A stretch of DNA of 64,000 nucleotides from JBDWFY01 sp965275915 (GCA_965275915.1 CBDHYI010000008.1:992001-1056000); one strand, 5' to 3'. Shown: positions 8,243 to 17,138, counted from the stretch's first letter. A program made the numbers and translations. Notes: a model not told the origin generated them from the letters alone.

Positions 8243-9268
8243 TCAGGCAAGGACCATGCCGGAGACCCATCCTGCTGTCATGGAGACGGCCAGAGCGAGG
8301 AAGAGGTAAAGAGCAAAAACCGGTTTTCTGACAAGTGCAAAAACCGGAATTGCAGCCCAGGCACTGGTTATGCCGCCGGCAATCAGGAACGTCAGAGCCG
8401 CATCGGTACGCATGCCTGCGTCCATCAGGCCGCGGATCAATGGCAGCGCTGCGTAGCCGTCAAGATATATCGGCGCACCGACAAAGGCCGCAATGGGCAC
8501 GGCCCAGGGTTGATCGCTGCCGGCGACCGAGGCCACTGCATTCTCCGGCAGGTAAAGATTCATGAAAAACTCGGCCATGAACGCCGCCGTCAGCCACAGC
8601 ACCATCAGGCGTCCCGTTCTCAGAACCGTCCGGCGAAAGACAGTTCGTCTCTCTGGCTCCTTCCAGAAGCGCCACTCGATGCGCGCAGGTCCGCAGTCAC
8701 TGCAGGTATTCCCGATCAAATGGGAGGTCAACCGGGACGTCCGAGCCGGGTTTTGAAAAAAACCGGACCGGGTCAGAACGAATGTCGCCCCACCGCCCAA
8801 AAGACCGGCCGCGAAAGCTGCGGCTGTTTTCATGAGAGCAAAGGACCAGCCAAGCGTTCCTGCGGTGACGGCCAGCATGCCAGGATCCGTTATCGGCGAG
8901 GAGAGCCAGAAGGCCATGATCGGAGCAAGCGGCACACCGGCTGTCAAAAGACCGGCAACCAACGGCAGGACGGTGAGTCCGCAGACAGGTGTAAGGGCGC
9001 CGACGAACGAGGACGCGATAATGATCAGTGCTTCTCTGCCGTGAAAGGCAGAGGCAATCAAACCCATAGATCCACTGGCGGTGATGGCGGCCGTCAGGAC
9101 GAGGCCGAAGGCCACGACCGGGCTGATCAGCAGCAGATTTCGGGCCGCGAAGAGACCGGCATCCAGAAAAAGTTCCGGAGCCGTGACGGCGAATGCAATG
9201 ACTGTTGTACCGGCTATCAGGAGCATGGGCGACGTCTGGCGCACCAATCGCATTGCTGGCAGGATCAT
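8243..9268 (-). CDS. ArsP/DUF318-like permease
   Basis: A 341-residue membrane protein with about eight to ten hydrophobic segments and the paired motifs of the ArsP (DUF318) permease family: TPVCGLTVLPLVAGLL near residue 90 and FVGAPIYLDGYAALPLIRGL near residue 245. The family includes the methylarsenite exporter ArsP and a wider set of uncharacterised permeases. A hydrophilic central loop holds CSDCGP (residues about 190-195), a possible thiol-based metal or metalloid site. The start at 9268 has GAGGTG six bases upstream; the ATG at 9277 would overlap that site. A LysR gene is transcribed divergently 66 bp away and is the likely regulator. A metalloid substrate is inference; nothing else in the neighbourhood is an arsenic gene. 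Confidence 0.75.
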   Translation of the reverse strand: MILPAMRLVRQTSPMLLIAGTTVIAFAVTAPELFLDAGLFAARNLLLISPVVAFGLVLTAAITASGSMGLIASAFHGREALIIIASSFVGALTPVCGLTVLPLVAGLLTAGVPLAPIMAFWLSSPITDPGMLAVTAGTLGWSFALMKTAAAFAAGLLGGGATFVLTRSGFFQNPARTSRLTSHLIGNTCSDCGPARIEWRFWKEPERRTVFRRTVLRTGRLMVLWLTAAFMAEFFMNLYLPENAVASVAGSDQPWAVPIAAFVGAPIYLDGYAALPLIRGLMDAGMRTDAALTFLIAGGITSAWAAIPVFALVRKPVFALYLFLALAVSMTAGWVSGMVLA

Positions 9269-9334
9269 ACAAAACACCTCATCATTGCGGGAAATGTAAC
9301 GATCGGTTATCGTTTAGAAAAACGAATAGTTCTT

Positions 9335-10219
9335 ATGCTAGGTATGAATAGAAACGAACGATCGAACCTTAATGGTGAACAATTGCGTGTCTTTCTTGCC
9401 GTGTCGCAGGCCGGCAATGTCACGCACGCGGCGCAGATGCTTGGCCGGACGCAATCGGCGGTCAGCGTTCAGATCCGCAAGCTGGAGGAGGCTGTCGGCC
9501 ATTGTCTGTTTGAGCGGCAGGCGCGCGGCATGGAACTGTCGGATGCCGGCCGCAAGCTTCTTCCGGCAGCTCAGCGGGCCATTGCCGAGTTGGACAAGAT
9601 AGGGATGCTTTTTTCCAAGCCGTTGAGGGGCAGAGTCCGTGTGGGTATTCCTGACGACTATGATGTCCCGGTTCTTGAGCGGGTTCTGGCCGAGTTTGCC
9701 AGACGCCATTCTCAGGTCGAGGTCTGTGTCCGGTGCGGTTTCAGTGTCGGCTACCCCGATGCCATCAGACGGGACGAGCTTGATGTTGCGCTGTATACGG
9801 CAGCGCCGGATGAACCCGTCGGCAAGCAGCTCTTTTCCGAAGAAACAGTCTGGGCGGCGAGTGAGGATTACATTTCGTCGCCGGGTGAACCGATACCATT
9901 GGCCCTGTTCGACCGTCAGTGCTGGTGGCGGGAAGCTGCATTGAGCGCACTTGATGAGGCCGGACTTGCTTATCGGATCGCCTATTCGAGCGAGAGCGTT
10001 GCCGGCGTAAAGGCGGCCATTGGTGCCGGTCTGGCAATCGGCGCCCTCAACAGGGGAACGCTTGGACCTTCGATGCGCGTCCTTGGCGGGAAAGAGGGAT
10101 TTCCCTCCCTCCCGCGGTCCTCGCTGGTCCTTTTGACCGGACCGCACCAGGTGTCTGAGGCGGTCAGCGCGATGAGTGAGGCGATCGAGCGGGCGATCAA
10201 ACCGGCGGGGAGCGCGTAG
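9335..10219 (+). CDS. LysR-family transcriptional regulator
   Basis: A 294-residue LysR-type regulator. The N-terminal helix-turn-helix is clear (LRVFLAVSQAGNVTHAAQM through QSAVSVQIRKLEEAV, residues about 12-50), followed by the linker helix and the two-lobed effector-binding domain (GRVRVGIPDDYD from about residue 97). Start codons at 9335 and 9344 are both possible; neither has a strong Shine-Dalgarno sequence. The open frame continues upstream into the ArsP-like gene, but that part is only antisense to it and is not coding. The divergent placement against the permease is the classical LysR arrangement, so it most likely controls that gene from the 66-bp intergenic region. The effector is unknown. 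Confidence 0.9.
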   Translation: MLGMNRNERSNLNGEQLRVFLAVSQAGNVTHAAQMLGRTQSAVSVQIRKLEEAVGHCLFERQARGMELSDAGRKLLPAAQRAIAELDKIGMLFSKPLRGRVRVGIPDDYDVPVLERVLAEFARRHSQVEVCVRCGFSVGYPDAIRRDELDVALYTAAPDEPVGKQLFSEETVWAASEDYISSPGEPIPLALFDRQCWWREAALSALDEAGLAYRIAYSSESVAGVKAAIGAGLAIGALNRGTLGPSMRVLGGKEGFPSLPRSSLVLLTGPHQVSEAVSAMSEAIERAIKPAGSA

Positions 10220-10231
10220 GTGGTCTGCCCG

Positions 10232-11173
10232 TCATGCGGCAATGGACGGGCGAGAGCGCTTTAACGCGCAACGGCCCCGATAAATCGTGAGATTGTCCTG
10301 GATCTGCAGCAACGGCCGGCGGTCGCGCCAGAAAGTGTCTCTGACATAGGCGGTGATCTCGCGCCGCTGCTCAAGCGAGTAGTCGTGGGTGTCCGGATAG
10401 AGCATGATCATCCAAATGACCGCCATGAACTTCTCAAAATCATCGACAAAGAACCGGACTTCTCTCGGCTCGAACGCGAATTCGGTTTCACCCGGCAGGT
10501 CGAGGGTCTTCAGATCCTGTTTCAGTTGCAACAGGTCCTGCTCGTTTTTGTGGCCGAAGAACCTCTTGGCGAAATAGTTGTAAAGACAGGTCGTGGAGCC
10601 CAGCCGCTCATCCGCCGGGGACATCAGCACGATGTGGATAATCCCATCCGGTTCCAAGACGGCCTCGATCAGCGCTTCAATCAATGCCGGCCACTGATCC
10701 GGTTCCGAATAATAGAGAGAGTGGTGCAGCGTGATGAGGTCAAAGCGCTCTCCGCCAAGTTTCCTCTGCAGCGAGGCGGAGGCGGTTTGGGGGTCCCTGA
10801 AGTCGGTCAGATAATCACCGAAGACCGGGTGGACGGCAGCGATATGCTGGCGATCGATCCGCTCTTCAATGACCTGAAGTGCTGCCCGATCCCTGTCGTA
10901 GAGATAGAGCCCGCCGCGAAACCCCGCCTCCAGCAACCGGAATTGCGGTTCATCCGCGCACCCGATGCTCAGAGCCCGAAGCGGCTTGTTGGTCGGCAGT
11001 GTCTGACCGAACCGGCGCATGATACTCATCAGGCCAGCGGCGATGTCCGCCTTTTCATCTGAATAGCGGGTCCAGATTTTGTTCTGTTGAAATATCTGCG
11101 CGTCAGCCGCGCGAACGCCGGTCTCAATCAGGCCGGCTTCCTGCGCTGTGGTGTTCTTTTCCAATGTCAGCAT
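10232..11173 (-). CDS. Class I SAM-dependent methyltransferase
   Basis: A 313-residue protein with a Rossmann-like methyltransferase domain. Motif I is atypical (LRALSIGCADEPQFRLLEAG, residues about 65-85), an acidic residue ends strand two (LYLYDRD), and FDLITLHHSLYY near residue 145 matches motif IV. The N-terminal 60 residues and the C-terminal part after residue 200 are less typical, with a long helical region (DFEKFMAVIWMIML). The substrate is not recognisable. It lies 26 bp downstream of another methyltransferase on the same strand and close to an aromatic-type flavin monooxygenase. This suggests a small tailoring or detoxification set rather than housekeeping methylation. There is no Shine-Dalgarno sequence, so translation may be coupled to the gene upstream. 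Confidence 0.7.
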   Translation of the reverse strand: MLTLEKNTTAQEAGLIETGVRAADAQIFQQNKIWTRYSDEKADIAAGLMSIMRRFGQTLPTNKPLRALSIGCADEPQFRLLEAGFRGGLYLYDRDRAALQVIEERIDRQHIAAVHPVFGDYLTDFRDPQTASASLQRKLGGERFDLITLHHSLYYSEPDQWPALIEALIEAVLEPDGIIHIVLMSPADERLGSTTCLYNYFAKRFFGHKNEQDLLQLKQDLKTLDLPGETEFAFEPREVRFFVDDFEKFMAVIWMIMLYPDTHDYSLEQRREITAYVRDTFWRDRRPLLQIQDNLTIYRGRCALKRSRPSIAA

Positions 11174-11199
11174 ATTTTTAGACTTTTTGGACGATCGGG

Positions 11200-11964
11200 T
11201 TAACGGACGGCGTGGATGAAGATGGTCGGCGGCCGTTTGAGGAAGGCGTCCCAGAAACCCGGCTCATGCGCGGCGATGCCTTCCTGCGATACTTCCGGCT
11301 TGATCCAGGTGAAGTCACGAAAACCGGCTTCCGTGAAAACGGATTCGTACGTCCGGGGGCTCAGATAGTAATTGTTGAACGACACCTCAGCACCGTCGGG
11401 CCGTAAAAGGTGGATTTTGATGATATCTCCCTCGACCCGGTTGGGTGGCGACCGGAGCTTTTTTCCGTACTTCTTACAGTCATCGTAAAAAGCCGGGTCG
11501 AGCGCCATATTGGCGTTGAGACCAATAAAGGTGCCGCCGGGTTTCAAGGCCCGCACAATCGCGTGGACCAGGCTCAGAAGTTGTGATCGGTTTGAGGCGT
11601 AATTCAGAAGAAACATCGCCGTGGCCATGTCGAACTGACGGGTCAGGGTCAGGTCGGCAACGTCGGCGATCCGGTAGCGGCAGCCGATCGGATTGTTCTT
11701 CTCTTCTTCAAGCGCAAGCTGGATCTGTGTGGGAGAAATATCGATACCAAGCGTCCTTGCCGCGCCGGCCTGTTTCAGGATCCGGGTATAGTGACCATCG
11801 CCGCAGGCGAGGTCGATCACATTCTTGCCTGACAGATCTCCGGTCAGCCTCAGCAAAGTGTGCTGGTGCACGTACCCCTGCATGTCAGGATTCTTCAGAT
11901 TTCGGTACTGATGGGCGATCGCATCATACGTGCCGGCGACTGCGCCGAAACTGTCAGGTCGCAT
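11200..11964 (-). CDS. Class I SAM-dependent methyltransferase
   Basis: A 254-residue methyltransferase with all core motifs in order: VIDLACGDGHYTRIL (motif I, residues about 48-62), LGIDISPTQIQLA (motif II) and FDMATAMFLLNYA (motif IV), then a lid-like C-terminal half. I chose the ATG at 11964 because GCAGGAG lies eight bases upstream; a longer frame to 12024 adds 20 poorly conserved residues. Its opening (YDAIAHQY) is usual for small-molecule methyltransferases. Together with the following methyltransferase and the divergent FAD monooxygenase it may modify an aromatic compound, an inference from context only. The exact substrate is unknown. Confidence 0.8.
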   Translation of the reverse strand: MRPDSFGAVAGTYDAIAHQYRNLKNPDMQGYVHQHTLLRLTGDLSGKNVIDLACGDGHYTRILKQAGAARTLGIDISPTQIQLALEEEKNNPIGCRYRIADVADLTLTRQFDMATAMFLLNYASNRSQLLSLVHAIVRALKPGGTFIGLNANMALDPAFYDDCKKYGKKLRSPPNRVEGDIIKIHLLRPDGAEVSFNNYYLSPRTYESVFTEAGFRDFTWIKPEVSQEGIAAHEPGFWDAFLKRPPTIFIHAVR

Positions 11965-12303
11965 GGAAACCACTCCTGCCTCATTCTTCGATTTTCTGGC
12001 GCTGACCCGCATCGGGCCGGCCATTCATGGTCCCCGAATTCCGCTCCTTCCATATCTTTCCATCTGATGATTCCAGGGCATCGTTTCAACACGATGCGTC
12101 GTCGGAGAGAAAGTTTCTCTCCTGAAAAGTTGTTTTACGTTAAAGGGTTAACTGGTCAGGCAAGTCTTCGATTAAATATTGGCAATATGTTGGACACAGC
12201 CGGGTGAAGTGCCTCACATGGCCTGACCTTGTTTGGCCTCCTCTCGAACCATACCTGAAGACGCGGTAAGAGGACGGGGAGACAACACGCCACTGCGGCC
12301 TGG
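11965..12303. other. Divergent promoter region, methyltransferases versus monooxygenase
   Basis: A 339-bp gap between genes pointing away from each other, so promoters for both directions must lie here. It is AT-richer around 12100-12190 (a run ending TTAAAGGGTTAACTGG and then GATTAAATATTGGC). I see no palindromic operator I would defend, and no open frame with family resemblance. Confidence 0.45.
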
Positions 12304-13791
12304 ATGGTTGAGATGCTCAAGACACCGATCCTGATTGTCGGCGCCGGTCCCACCGGCCTGATGTTGTCGGCGCAGCTTCACCGCTACGGTGCAGCTCACG
12401 CCATCGTTGATCAAAAGCCCTGCATAACCTCAGCCAGCAAAGCGCTCGCTGTGCAGGCGCGAACACTGGAGCAATATCAGCAACTTGGTCTTGCCGAGGA
12501 GGCGCTTGAGAGCGGCTTTGTCGCCGGCGGCGTCCGGTTTGTTGTCAATGGCCGTGTGAGAGCAGCGGCGCATTTCGGCGATATCGGCCGCGGACTGAGC
12601 CCGTTTCCCTATCTTTTCGTTCTTGAGCAAGCCCGCAACGAAGCCCTGCTTCGGGATCATGTTATTGCATCGGGCGGGGATATCGGCTGGTCGACAAAGG
12701 TTGCGGACCTGACGCACAGCGGCAGCGGTTATGCGGGACTTCTGAAACATTCCGATGGAACGTGCCGGCCGTTCGAGTGTCAGTATCTCATCGGGTGCGA
12801 CGGCGCGCGCAGCACTGTCCGGCAGTTTCTGAAGATGCCGTTTCCGGGCGCAACCAACGAACAGCTGTTTTTCGTCGCCGATGTGACAATGGAAATGGAG
12901 TTCGAGAAGCACGGACTGGTTCTTGTGCTGAACAACAAAGACTTCTTTGCGTTTTTTCCGATGTCCGGACCCGGCCATTATCGGGCGATCGGCGTTCTTC
13001 CGTCCTCGGTTGAGGATCCGGATGATTTTTCGTTCGATCTCCTCAGGACGTATATCGAAGATAATCTGGGTTTTTCGGCAAAGATCACCGGCCACAGATG
13101 GTATTCGGGCTATCGGGTTCATCACAGAATTGCCGATGCGTTTTGCTCCGGCAATGCGTTTCTTGCCGGCGATGCCGCGCATATTCACAGCCCGGCGGGT
13201 GGGCAGGGGATGAATACCGGTCTGGGCGATGCGGTCAATCTTGGCTGGAAGCTTGCAGCGGTCGTCAATGGATGGAGTGCGCCGGATATCCTGACCTCAT
13301 ATGACGAGGAACGCAGACCGTTTGGGGTTCGGCTTGTCAGAACCACCGACCGGGCGTTCGGCATGATTGTCTCAAAATCGTGGCTTGCTCAAACCGTGCG
13401 GACAAAGCTGATGCCGGCCGTCATCAGAAACGCCCTCAGGTTTCAGCGTCCCCGGCGCGAGGTGTTCAAGACGATTTCGCAGACGCTGATCACCTACCGT
13501 AAAAGTTCTCTGAGCGACCGTTCCGGCTCCGGCGCAGTCAAAAGCGGCGATCGGTTTCCCTGGTTCGAGTGGGACGGGGGCACCAGTTTTCAGTGGTTGC
13601 GCACACCCGGCTATGTCGTATTGCATATGGGCAGCGCCAGAACAGGAAGCCCGCGCTTTTGGGGAGGACCCGTATCGCAAATCGACGTGACCGGTGCTGC
13701 ACGGGACGCTGCGGTGGGAGCCGGATTGCCGGCAACCGGGATTGTTGCCGTAAGACCCGATATGCATATCAGCCGGATCGAGCGTGGATAA
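12304..13791 (+). CDS. FAD-dependent aromatic-type monooxygenase (PheA/TfdB/UbiH class)
   Basis: A 495-residue class A flavoprotein monooxygenase. The ADP-binding motif is at the start (ILIVGAGPTGLMLSAQL, residues 6-22), the DG motif near residue 162 (LIGCDGARSTVRQFL) and the GD motif near residue 290 (FLAGDAAHIHSPAGGQGMNTG). These residues bind FAD and NAD(P)H. It hydroxylates or epoxidises aromatic or polyketide-like substrates using oxygen. The C-terminal thioredoxin-like domain of larger family members is present only in part (VVLHMGSAR onward). ATG codons at 12304 and 12313 are both possible. It is divergent from two methyltransferase genes, so joint hydroxylation and methylation of one small molecule is a reasonable guess. 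Confidence 0.88.
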   Translation: MVEMLKTPILIVGAGPTGLMLSAQLHRYGAAHAIVDQKPCITSASKALAVQARTLEQYQQLGLAEEALESGFVAGGVRFVVNGRVRAAAHFGDIGRGLSPFPYLFVLEQARNEALLRDHVIASGGDIGWSTKVADLTHSGSGYAGLLKHSDGTCRPFECQYLIGCDGARSTVRQFLKMPFPGATNEQLFFVADVTMEMEFEKHGLVLVLNNKDFFAFFPMSGPGHYRAIGVLPSSVEDPDDFSFDLLRTYIEDNLGFSAKITGHRWYSGYRVHHRIADAFCSGNAFLAGDAAHIHSPAGGQGMNTGLGDAVNLGWKLAAVVNGWSAPDILTSYDEERRPFGVRLVRTTDRAFGMIVSKSWLAQTVRTKLMPAVIRNALRFQRPRREVFKTISQTLITYRKSSLSDRSGSGAVKSGDRFPWFEWDGGTSFQWLRTPGYVVLHMGSARTGSPRFWGGPVSQIDVTGAARDAAVGAGLPATGIVAVRPDMHISRIERG

Positions 13792-13875
13792 CACGCTTGC
13801 ATCAAACCGTCGCATCGCTTGTGATACTGTTGCCTGTAAGTCTTAGGTTTGCGTTTGCCTCCCCGGAACGATTTT

Positions 13876-14097
13876 ATGCCAAAAAAATACGCGCATATTC
13901 TGTTTGGACTGCTCCTGTCGGGCCTGATGTCGTTTGTTGTTTCAGGGATTGCAACATTCAGGGCGCTGGGCTTGAACGAGACTTTTTTTGTCGACTGGAG
14001 CGAGTCATGGCTATTTTCTTGGATGGTTGCCTTCCCCACAGTGCTGGTGGTGGCGCCGCTGGTCCGGAAAATGGTTGCGCGCGTGACGCGAGACTGA
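13876..14097 (+). CDS. DUF2798 family small membrane protein
   Basis: A 73-residue protein with two hydrophobic segments (HILFGLLLSGLMSFVVSG and WLFSWMVAFPTVLVVA) and the closing pattern PLVRKMVARVT. This is the typical two-helix layout of DUF2798 proteins, whose function is not known. The ATG at 13876 starts the conserved part; the frame upstream to 13849 adds only nine unrelated residues. It follows the monooxygenase by 84 bp on the same strand and precedes a GNAT gene, with no evidence of a functional link. Confidence 0.7.
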   Translation: MPKKYAHILFGLLLSGLMSFVVSGIATFRALGLNETFFVDWSESWLFSWMVAFPTVLVVAPLVRKMVARVTRD

Positions 14098-14193
14098 CAT
14101 CCGGGCGCCTGAAGAATTCTGCTGAATACAGCGAGTAGACTTGTGTAGTTTCCGGCGCGGTCTTATGACGAGTTGTGACAGAGAGATTTTCCG

Positions 14194-14649
14194 ATGATCC
14201 GGTTGGCCCGACCTGATGATGTGCCGACAATCCGGGATTGCGCCCGGGCCGCCTATCAAAAATATGTTGCACTCATCGGGCGTGAGCCGGCTCCGATGAT
14301 CGCCGATTTCGATGAGCAAGTCCGTTTCGGACAGGTTCATGTGTTTGAGGGTACGGGAAATGAAGTATGCGCGTTTATCGTGTTCTACCCGAGAGGCGAT
14401 CACATGCATCTGGAAAACGTTGCGGTGCGGCCCGACTGTCATGGGCGGGGGTTGGGCCGACAAATGATTGCCTTTTGCGAGGAAACAGCACGTAAGTCCG
14501 GCTTGGCGGCGGTAGAGCTCTATACAAACGAAAAGATGATCGAGAATCTGAGCCTTTATCCCGCGCTTGGATATGACGAGGTTTCGCGGCGCCATGAGGA
14601 CGGGTTTGATCGTGTTTATTTTCGAAAAGACCTTGCCGGCGGCAATTGA
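14194..14649 (+). CDS. GNAT family N-acetyltransferase
   Basis: A 151-residue single-domain GNAT enzyme. It begins IRLARPDDVPTIRDCARAAY, contains the strand HLENVAVRPDCHGRGLGRQMIAF (acetyl-CoA pyrophosphate loop, pattern RxxGxG/A as R-G-L-G-R near residue 88) and ends with the usual ALGYDEVSRRHEDGFDRVYFRKDL. These enzymes transfer an acetyl group from acetyl-CoA to an amine; the acceptor is not predictable here. Length is normal for the family. No operon partner is apparent: the next plus-strand gene is 389 bp away. Confidence 0.88.
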   Translation: MIRLARPDDVPTIRDCARAAYQKYVALIGREPAPMIADFDEQVRFGQVHVFEGTGNEVCAFIVFYPRGDHMHLENVAVRPDCHGRGLGRQMIAFCEETARKSGLAAVELYTNEKMIENLSLYPALGYDEVSRRHEDGFDRVYFRKDLAGGN

Positions 14650-14762
14650 GTGATCCATCAATCCGGTTCGGTACGTGTTCTTCATTCTTCCGTCTGGTTT
14701 GGGCTTCGCGGCATCATAGCCGGCAGACCATCTGCTCAAACTGGAATAGGAACCCCCGGCGC

Positions 14763-14888
14763 TTAACGCCGGATGATCAAGATCCGGTGTCCGTTTGCTT
14801 CCGCGCCTGCCGCATAGGCCTGTGCCAAAGCGTGACAGAGATGTTGGGCCGCCGAGTCCGGATGGCCCTGAACAAGAAGAATTTTCAT
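14763..14888 (-). pseudogene. Remnant of a flavodoxin-fold NAD(P)H oxidoreductase
   Basis: On the minus strand a 41-codon frame opens with MKILLVQGHPDSAAQHLCHA and LAQAYAAGAEANGHRI, then hits a stop. This matches the first 40 residues of MdaB/KefF-type NAD(P)H:quinone oxidoreductases (strand 1, phosphate-binding loop GHPD, then helix 1 and strand 2), which normally run to about 190-200 residues. A Shine-Dalgarno-like TAGGGA precedes the ATG. I find no continuation of the family downstream (14650-14762), so it is a truncated relic. It occupies part of the otherwise empty 389-bp gap between the GNAT and MFS genes. Confidence 0.65.
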
Positions 14889-15038
14889 CGGCAGTCCCTA
14901 CGCTTTTTCAGCGATGAGGCCAACTTAGCTTCCGGCGATCTGCCTGCCTTGATGTCTCTCAAAAATCGCTTGGGAATCAGCTGATTATCTGCCAAAAATT
15001 TAGGGGCAAGATCGTGCAGACCCGCGACAGAGGACACT

Positions 15039-16385
15039 ATGGCGGAGACAATCGGTCATCGGCAGAAGTGGCTTCTTCTTTCGGCCCTGGGCGCGGCGCT
15101 TGGTATTTTCATGCTCGATGAAACCGTCGTCGGGGTCGCGCTGCCGTCCATCCAGTCCGACTTGTCGCTGTCCGTCACCCACGGACACTGGGTCGTTAAC
15201 ATCTACCTTCTGGTTCTGGCCTGTGTCGCAGCCGCGGGCGGTCGTCTTTGCGATATCTTCGGGTACAAGCGGCTGTTCATCACCGGTGTCAGCCTGTTTG
15301 GATTGGCCTCGATCGCCTGTGGTCTTGCTCCGGATCTGATGGTGCTGCTGTTGGCGCGGGCGGCGCAGGGGTTTGGCGCAGCAATCATTTTTCCCGCAAC
15401 AATGGCGATGATCACCATCATTTTTTCGGAAGAGGAGCGGGGACGTGCGCTTGGCGTTTTCGGAGCAATCGGCACCTCGTTTCTTGCCTTGGGCCCTTTT
15501 GTGGGCGGAGCGATTACCGAACTAGCAAGCTGGCGCTGGATTTTCTGGATCAATCCACCACTGGTGATTGCCGCTGTTCTGACAGTTCAGCGCCTGTGGC
15601 ACGATCCGCCGCGCGAAAGTGTTCAAGAAAAGTTCGATTGGACCGGAATGGCCAACCTTGCAACGGGACTGAGCCTTACGGTCTATGCGATCATGGAAGG
15701 TCCAGACTGGGGCTGGGCCCATCCGCTGATCTGGATATGTCTTGTATGCGGGCTTGCTCTGATCGCCAATTTTGTCCGGATTGAACTGAAAGTCCGGGCT
15801 CCTCTGATCCATATCAGCCTTTTTGCCAACCCGGCCTTTCTCACCTGCAACCTGATGATCTTCACCGGGCAGTTTACAAAGATTGCGGTTCTGGTGATTG
15901 CCGCTATCTATCTGCAACGCGACCTCGGTTTGGGTCCGCTGGCGGCGGGTATCGCGATCCTGGCCGGCGCAGCCCCATCGCCGCTGTCGTCGGTGTGGGG
16001 TGGGCGGGCCGTCGACCGTCAGGGAGCGCGAAAACCAGCGCTACAGGGTATGTTTGTTACGTTTCTGATTTTTCTGGGGATGGCTGTTGCCGTTTCCTGG
16101 CAGAGCTACTGGTGGCTGCTTGTTGCCGTGGCAGCCTGGGGGCTATCCAACTCCTTTGTCTTTGTACCGGCCCTCCATCACAGCACATCGTGTGTCCCTG
16201 AGGACAAACGCGGGCAGGTCGGTGGCATCATGCTGACCTCCCAGTTGCTTGGCGGAACGATCGGCATGGCGATTTGTGGCACGCTGGTTGCGGCTACCGG
16301 AGAATTTCAGCTGCCTTTCCTGGTGACGGCCTGTCTTTCGCTGGCGGTTTTCGGCCTTGTTTGGTGGTCAATTCGCGAGGCGTGA
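15039..16385 (+). CDS. MFS transporter, DHA2-like multidrug/solute exporter
   Basis: A 448-residue major facilitator protein. The N-terminal motifs D1 (LDETVVGVALPSIQSDL) and A (GGRLCDIFGYKRLF, residues about 67-80) and motif C-like GPFVGGAI in helix 5 identify the drug:H+ antiporter group with 14 helices (DHA2, EmrB/QacA type). Length is at the short end for 14 helices, and there is no long C-terminal tail. It is likely a proton-driven exporter in the inner membrane. No HlyD/EmrA adaptor or regulator gene is adjacent, so a tripartite pump is not indicated. The ATG at 15039 is preceded by GAGGAC. The substrate is unknown. Confidence 0.88.
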   Translation: MAETIGHRQKWLLLSALGAALGIFMLDETVVGVALPSIQSDLSLSVTHGHWVVNIYLLVLACVAAAGGRLCDIFGYKRLFITGVSLFGLASIACGLAPDLMVLLLARAAQGFGAAIIFPATMAMITIIFSEEERGRALGVFGAIGTSFLALGPFVGGAITELASWRWIFWINPPLVIAAVLTVQRLWHDPPRESVQEKFDWTGMANLATGLSLTVYAIMEGPDWGWAHPLIWICLVCGLALIANFVRIELKVRAPLIHISLFANPAFLTCNLMIFTGQFTKIAVLVIAAIYLQRDLGLGPLAAGIAILAGAAPSPLSSVWGGRAVDRQGARKPALQGMFVTFLIFLGMAVAVSWQSYWWLLVAVAAWGLSNSFVFVPALHHSTSCVPEDKRGQVGGIMLTSQLLGGTIGMAICGTLVAATGEFQLPFLVTACLSLAVFGLVWWSIREA

Positions 16386-16493
16386 CAACACGATCCAACG
16401 TCTTTCGCCAGAGCTCACAAAGGAGTCAGCGAAATGTGTCTGGCAGCGTGTGAAACCAAGACCTATATCGATCATGACGGATGGAGGTTTTGA

Positions 16494-16985
16494 ATGCGAT
16501 CGATCAACCGACGAACCCTGATGATTGGTGCCGCAACGGCCGGTGCATTTGCCGTGGGCGGTGGTGCCGTTGTCTATTCGCTTTTGCCTCAAGAGCTGGA
16601 AGCAAGGCCCATCTTCAGTGAAGATGGCATCGCCATCAGAGGGACGGATCCCGTCGCGTACTTCACCGAACAGCGACCCGTGAAGGGATCCAGTGTGTTT
16701 TCGGCAGACTGGAACGGAACCACTTGGTACTTTGCGTCGGCGGAGAACCGGGAATTGTTCTTAGCCGATCCTGAAAAATATGTCCCTCAATATGGTGGCT
16801 TCTGCGCCTGGGCGGTTGCGGAAAAGGGCAAGCTTTACTCAACCCAGCCGGATAACTGGTCCATCGTGGATGGAAAACTCTACCTCAATTACAGCGACGG
16901 TGTTCAGGAGACCTGGGAGACAGATATTCCCGGCTTCATTGAAGAAGGAGACCGGCGCTGGCCAACCATAGTGGCTGCAAACTAA
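16494..16985 (+). CDS. YHS domain protein with Tat-like signal
   Basis: A 163-residue protein with a short N-terminal arginine pair and hydrophobic stretch (INRRTLMIGAATAGAFAVGGGAVV), resembling a Tat signal or anchor, so it probably acts outside the cytoplasm. The YHS-type core follows (IRGTDPVAYFTEQRPVKGS, then the aromatic strand TTWYFASAENRELFLADPEKY and GGFCAWAV). Such domains are found in metal-handling and oxidoreductase-associated proteins, often ones that bind copper or other metals; the cysteine in GGFCAWAV is the best candidate ligand. GGAGG sits seven bases before the start. No neighbouring gene clarifies its role. Confidence 0.75.
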   Translation: MRSINRRTLMIGAATAGAFAVGGGAVVYSLLPQELEARPIFSEDGIAIRGTDPVAYFTEQRPVKGSSVFSADWNGTTWYFASAENRELFLADPEKYVPQYGGFCAWAVAEKGKLYSTQPDNWSIVDGKLYLNYSDGVQETWETDIPGFIEEGDRRWPTIVAAN

Positions 16986-17138
16986 TCCGCCGGACTGTCC
17001 CATCATGTTGTGCTGTCAAATCGGTTCCGGTTCGGACCCGGTCACATAAGACTTTGGCGAACGGTAAAATCGATCTATCATAGAGGAGTGCGCTTTTAAG
17101 ATATTGTTTTAAAAATACAAAATAGGGATTTGCGGATT

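Noticed and set aside
8510..9334. Long plus-strand open frame upstream of the LysR gene
   Set aside because: It is antisense to the ArsP-like permease and has no family resemblance; the LysR protein begins at about 9335.
13560..13580. A TTCGA-containing string resembling a tRNA T-loop
   Set aside because: It lies inside the monooxygenase gene and no acceptor or anticodon arms are present; no tRNA was found in the window.
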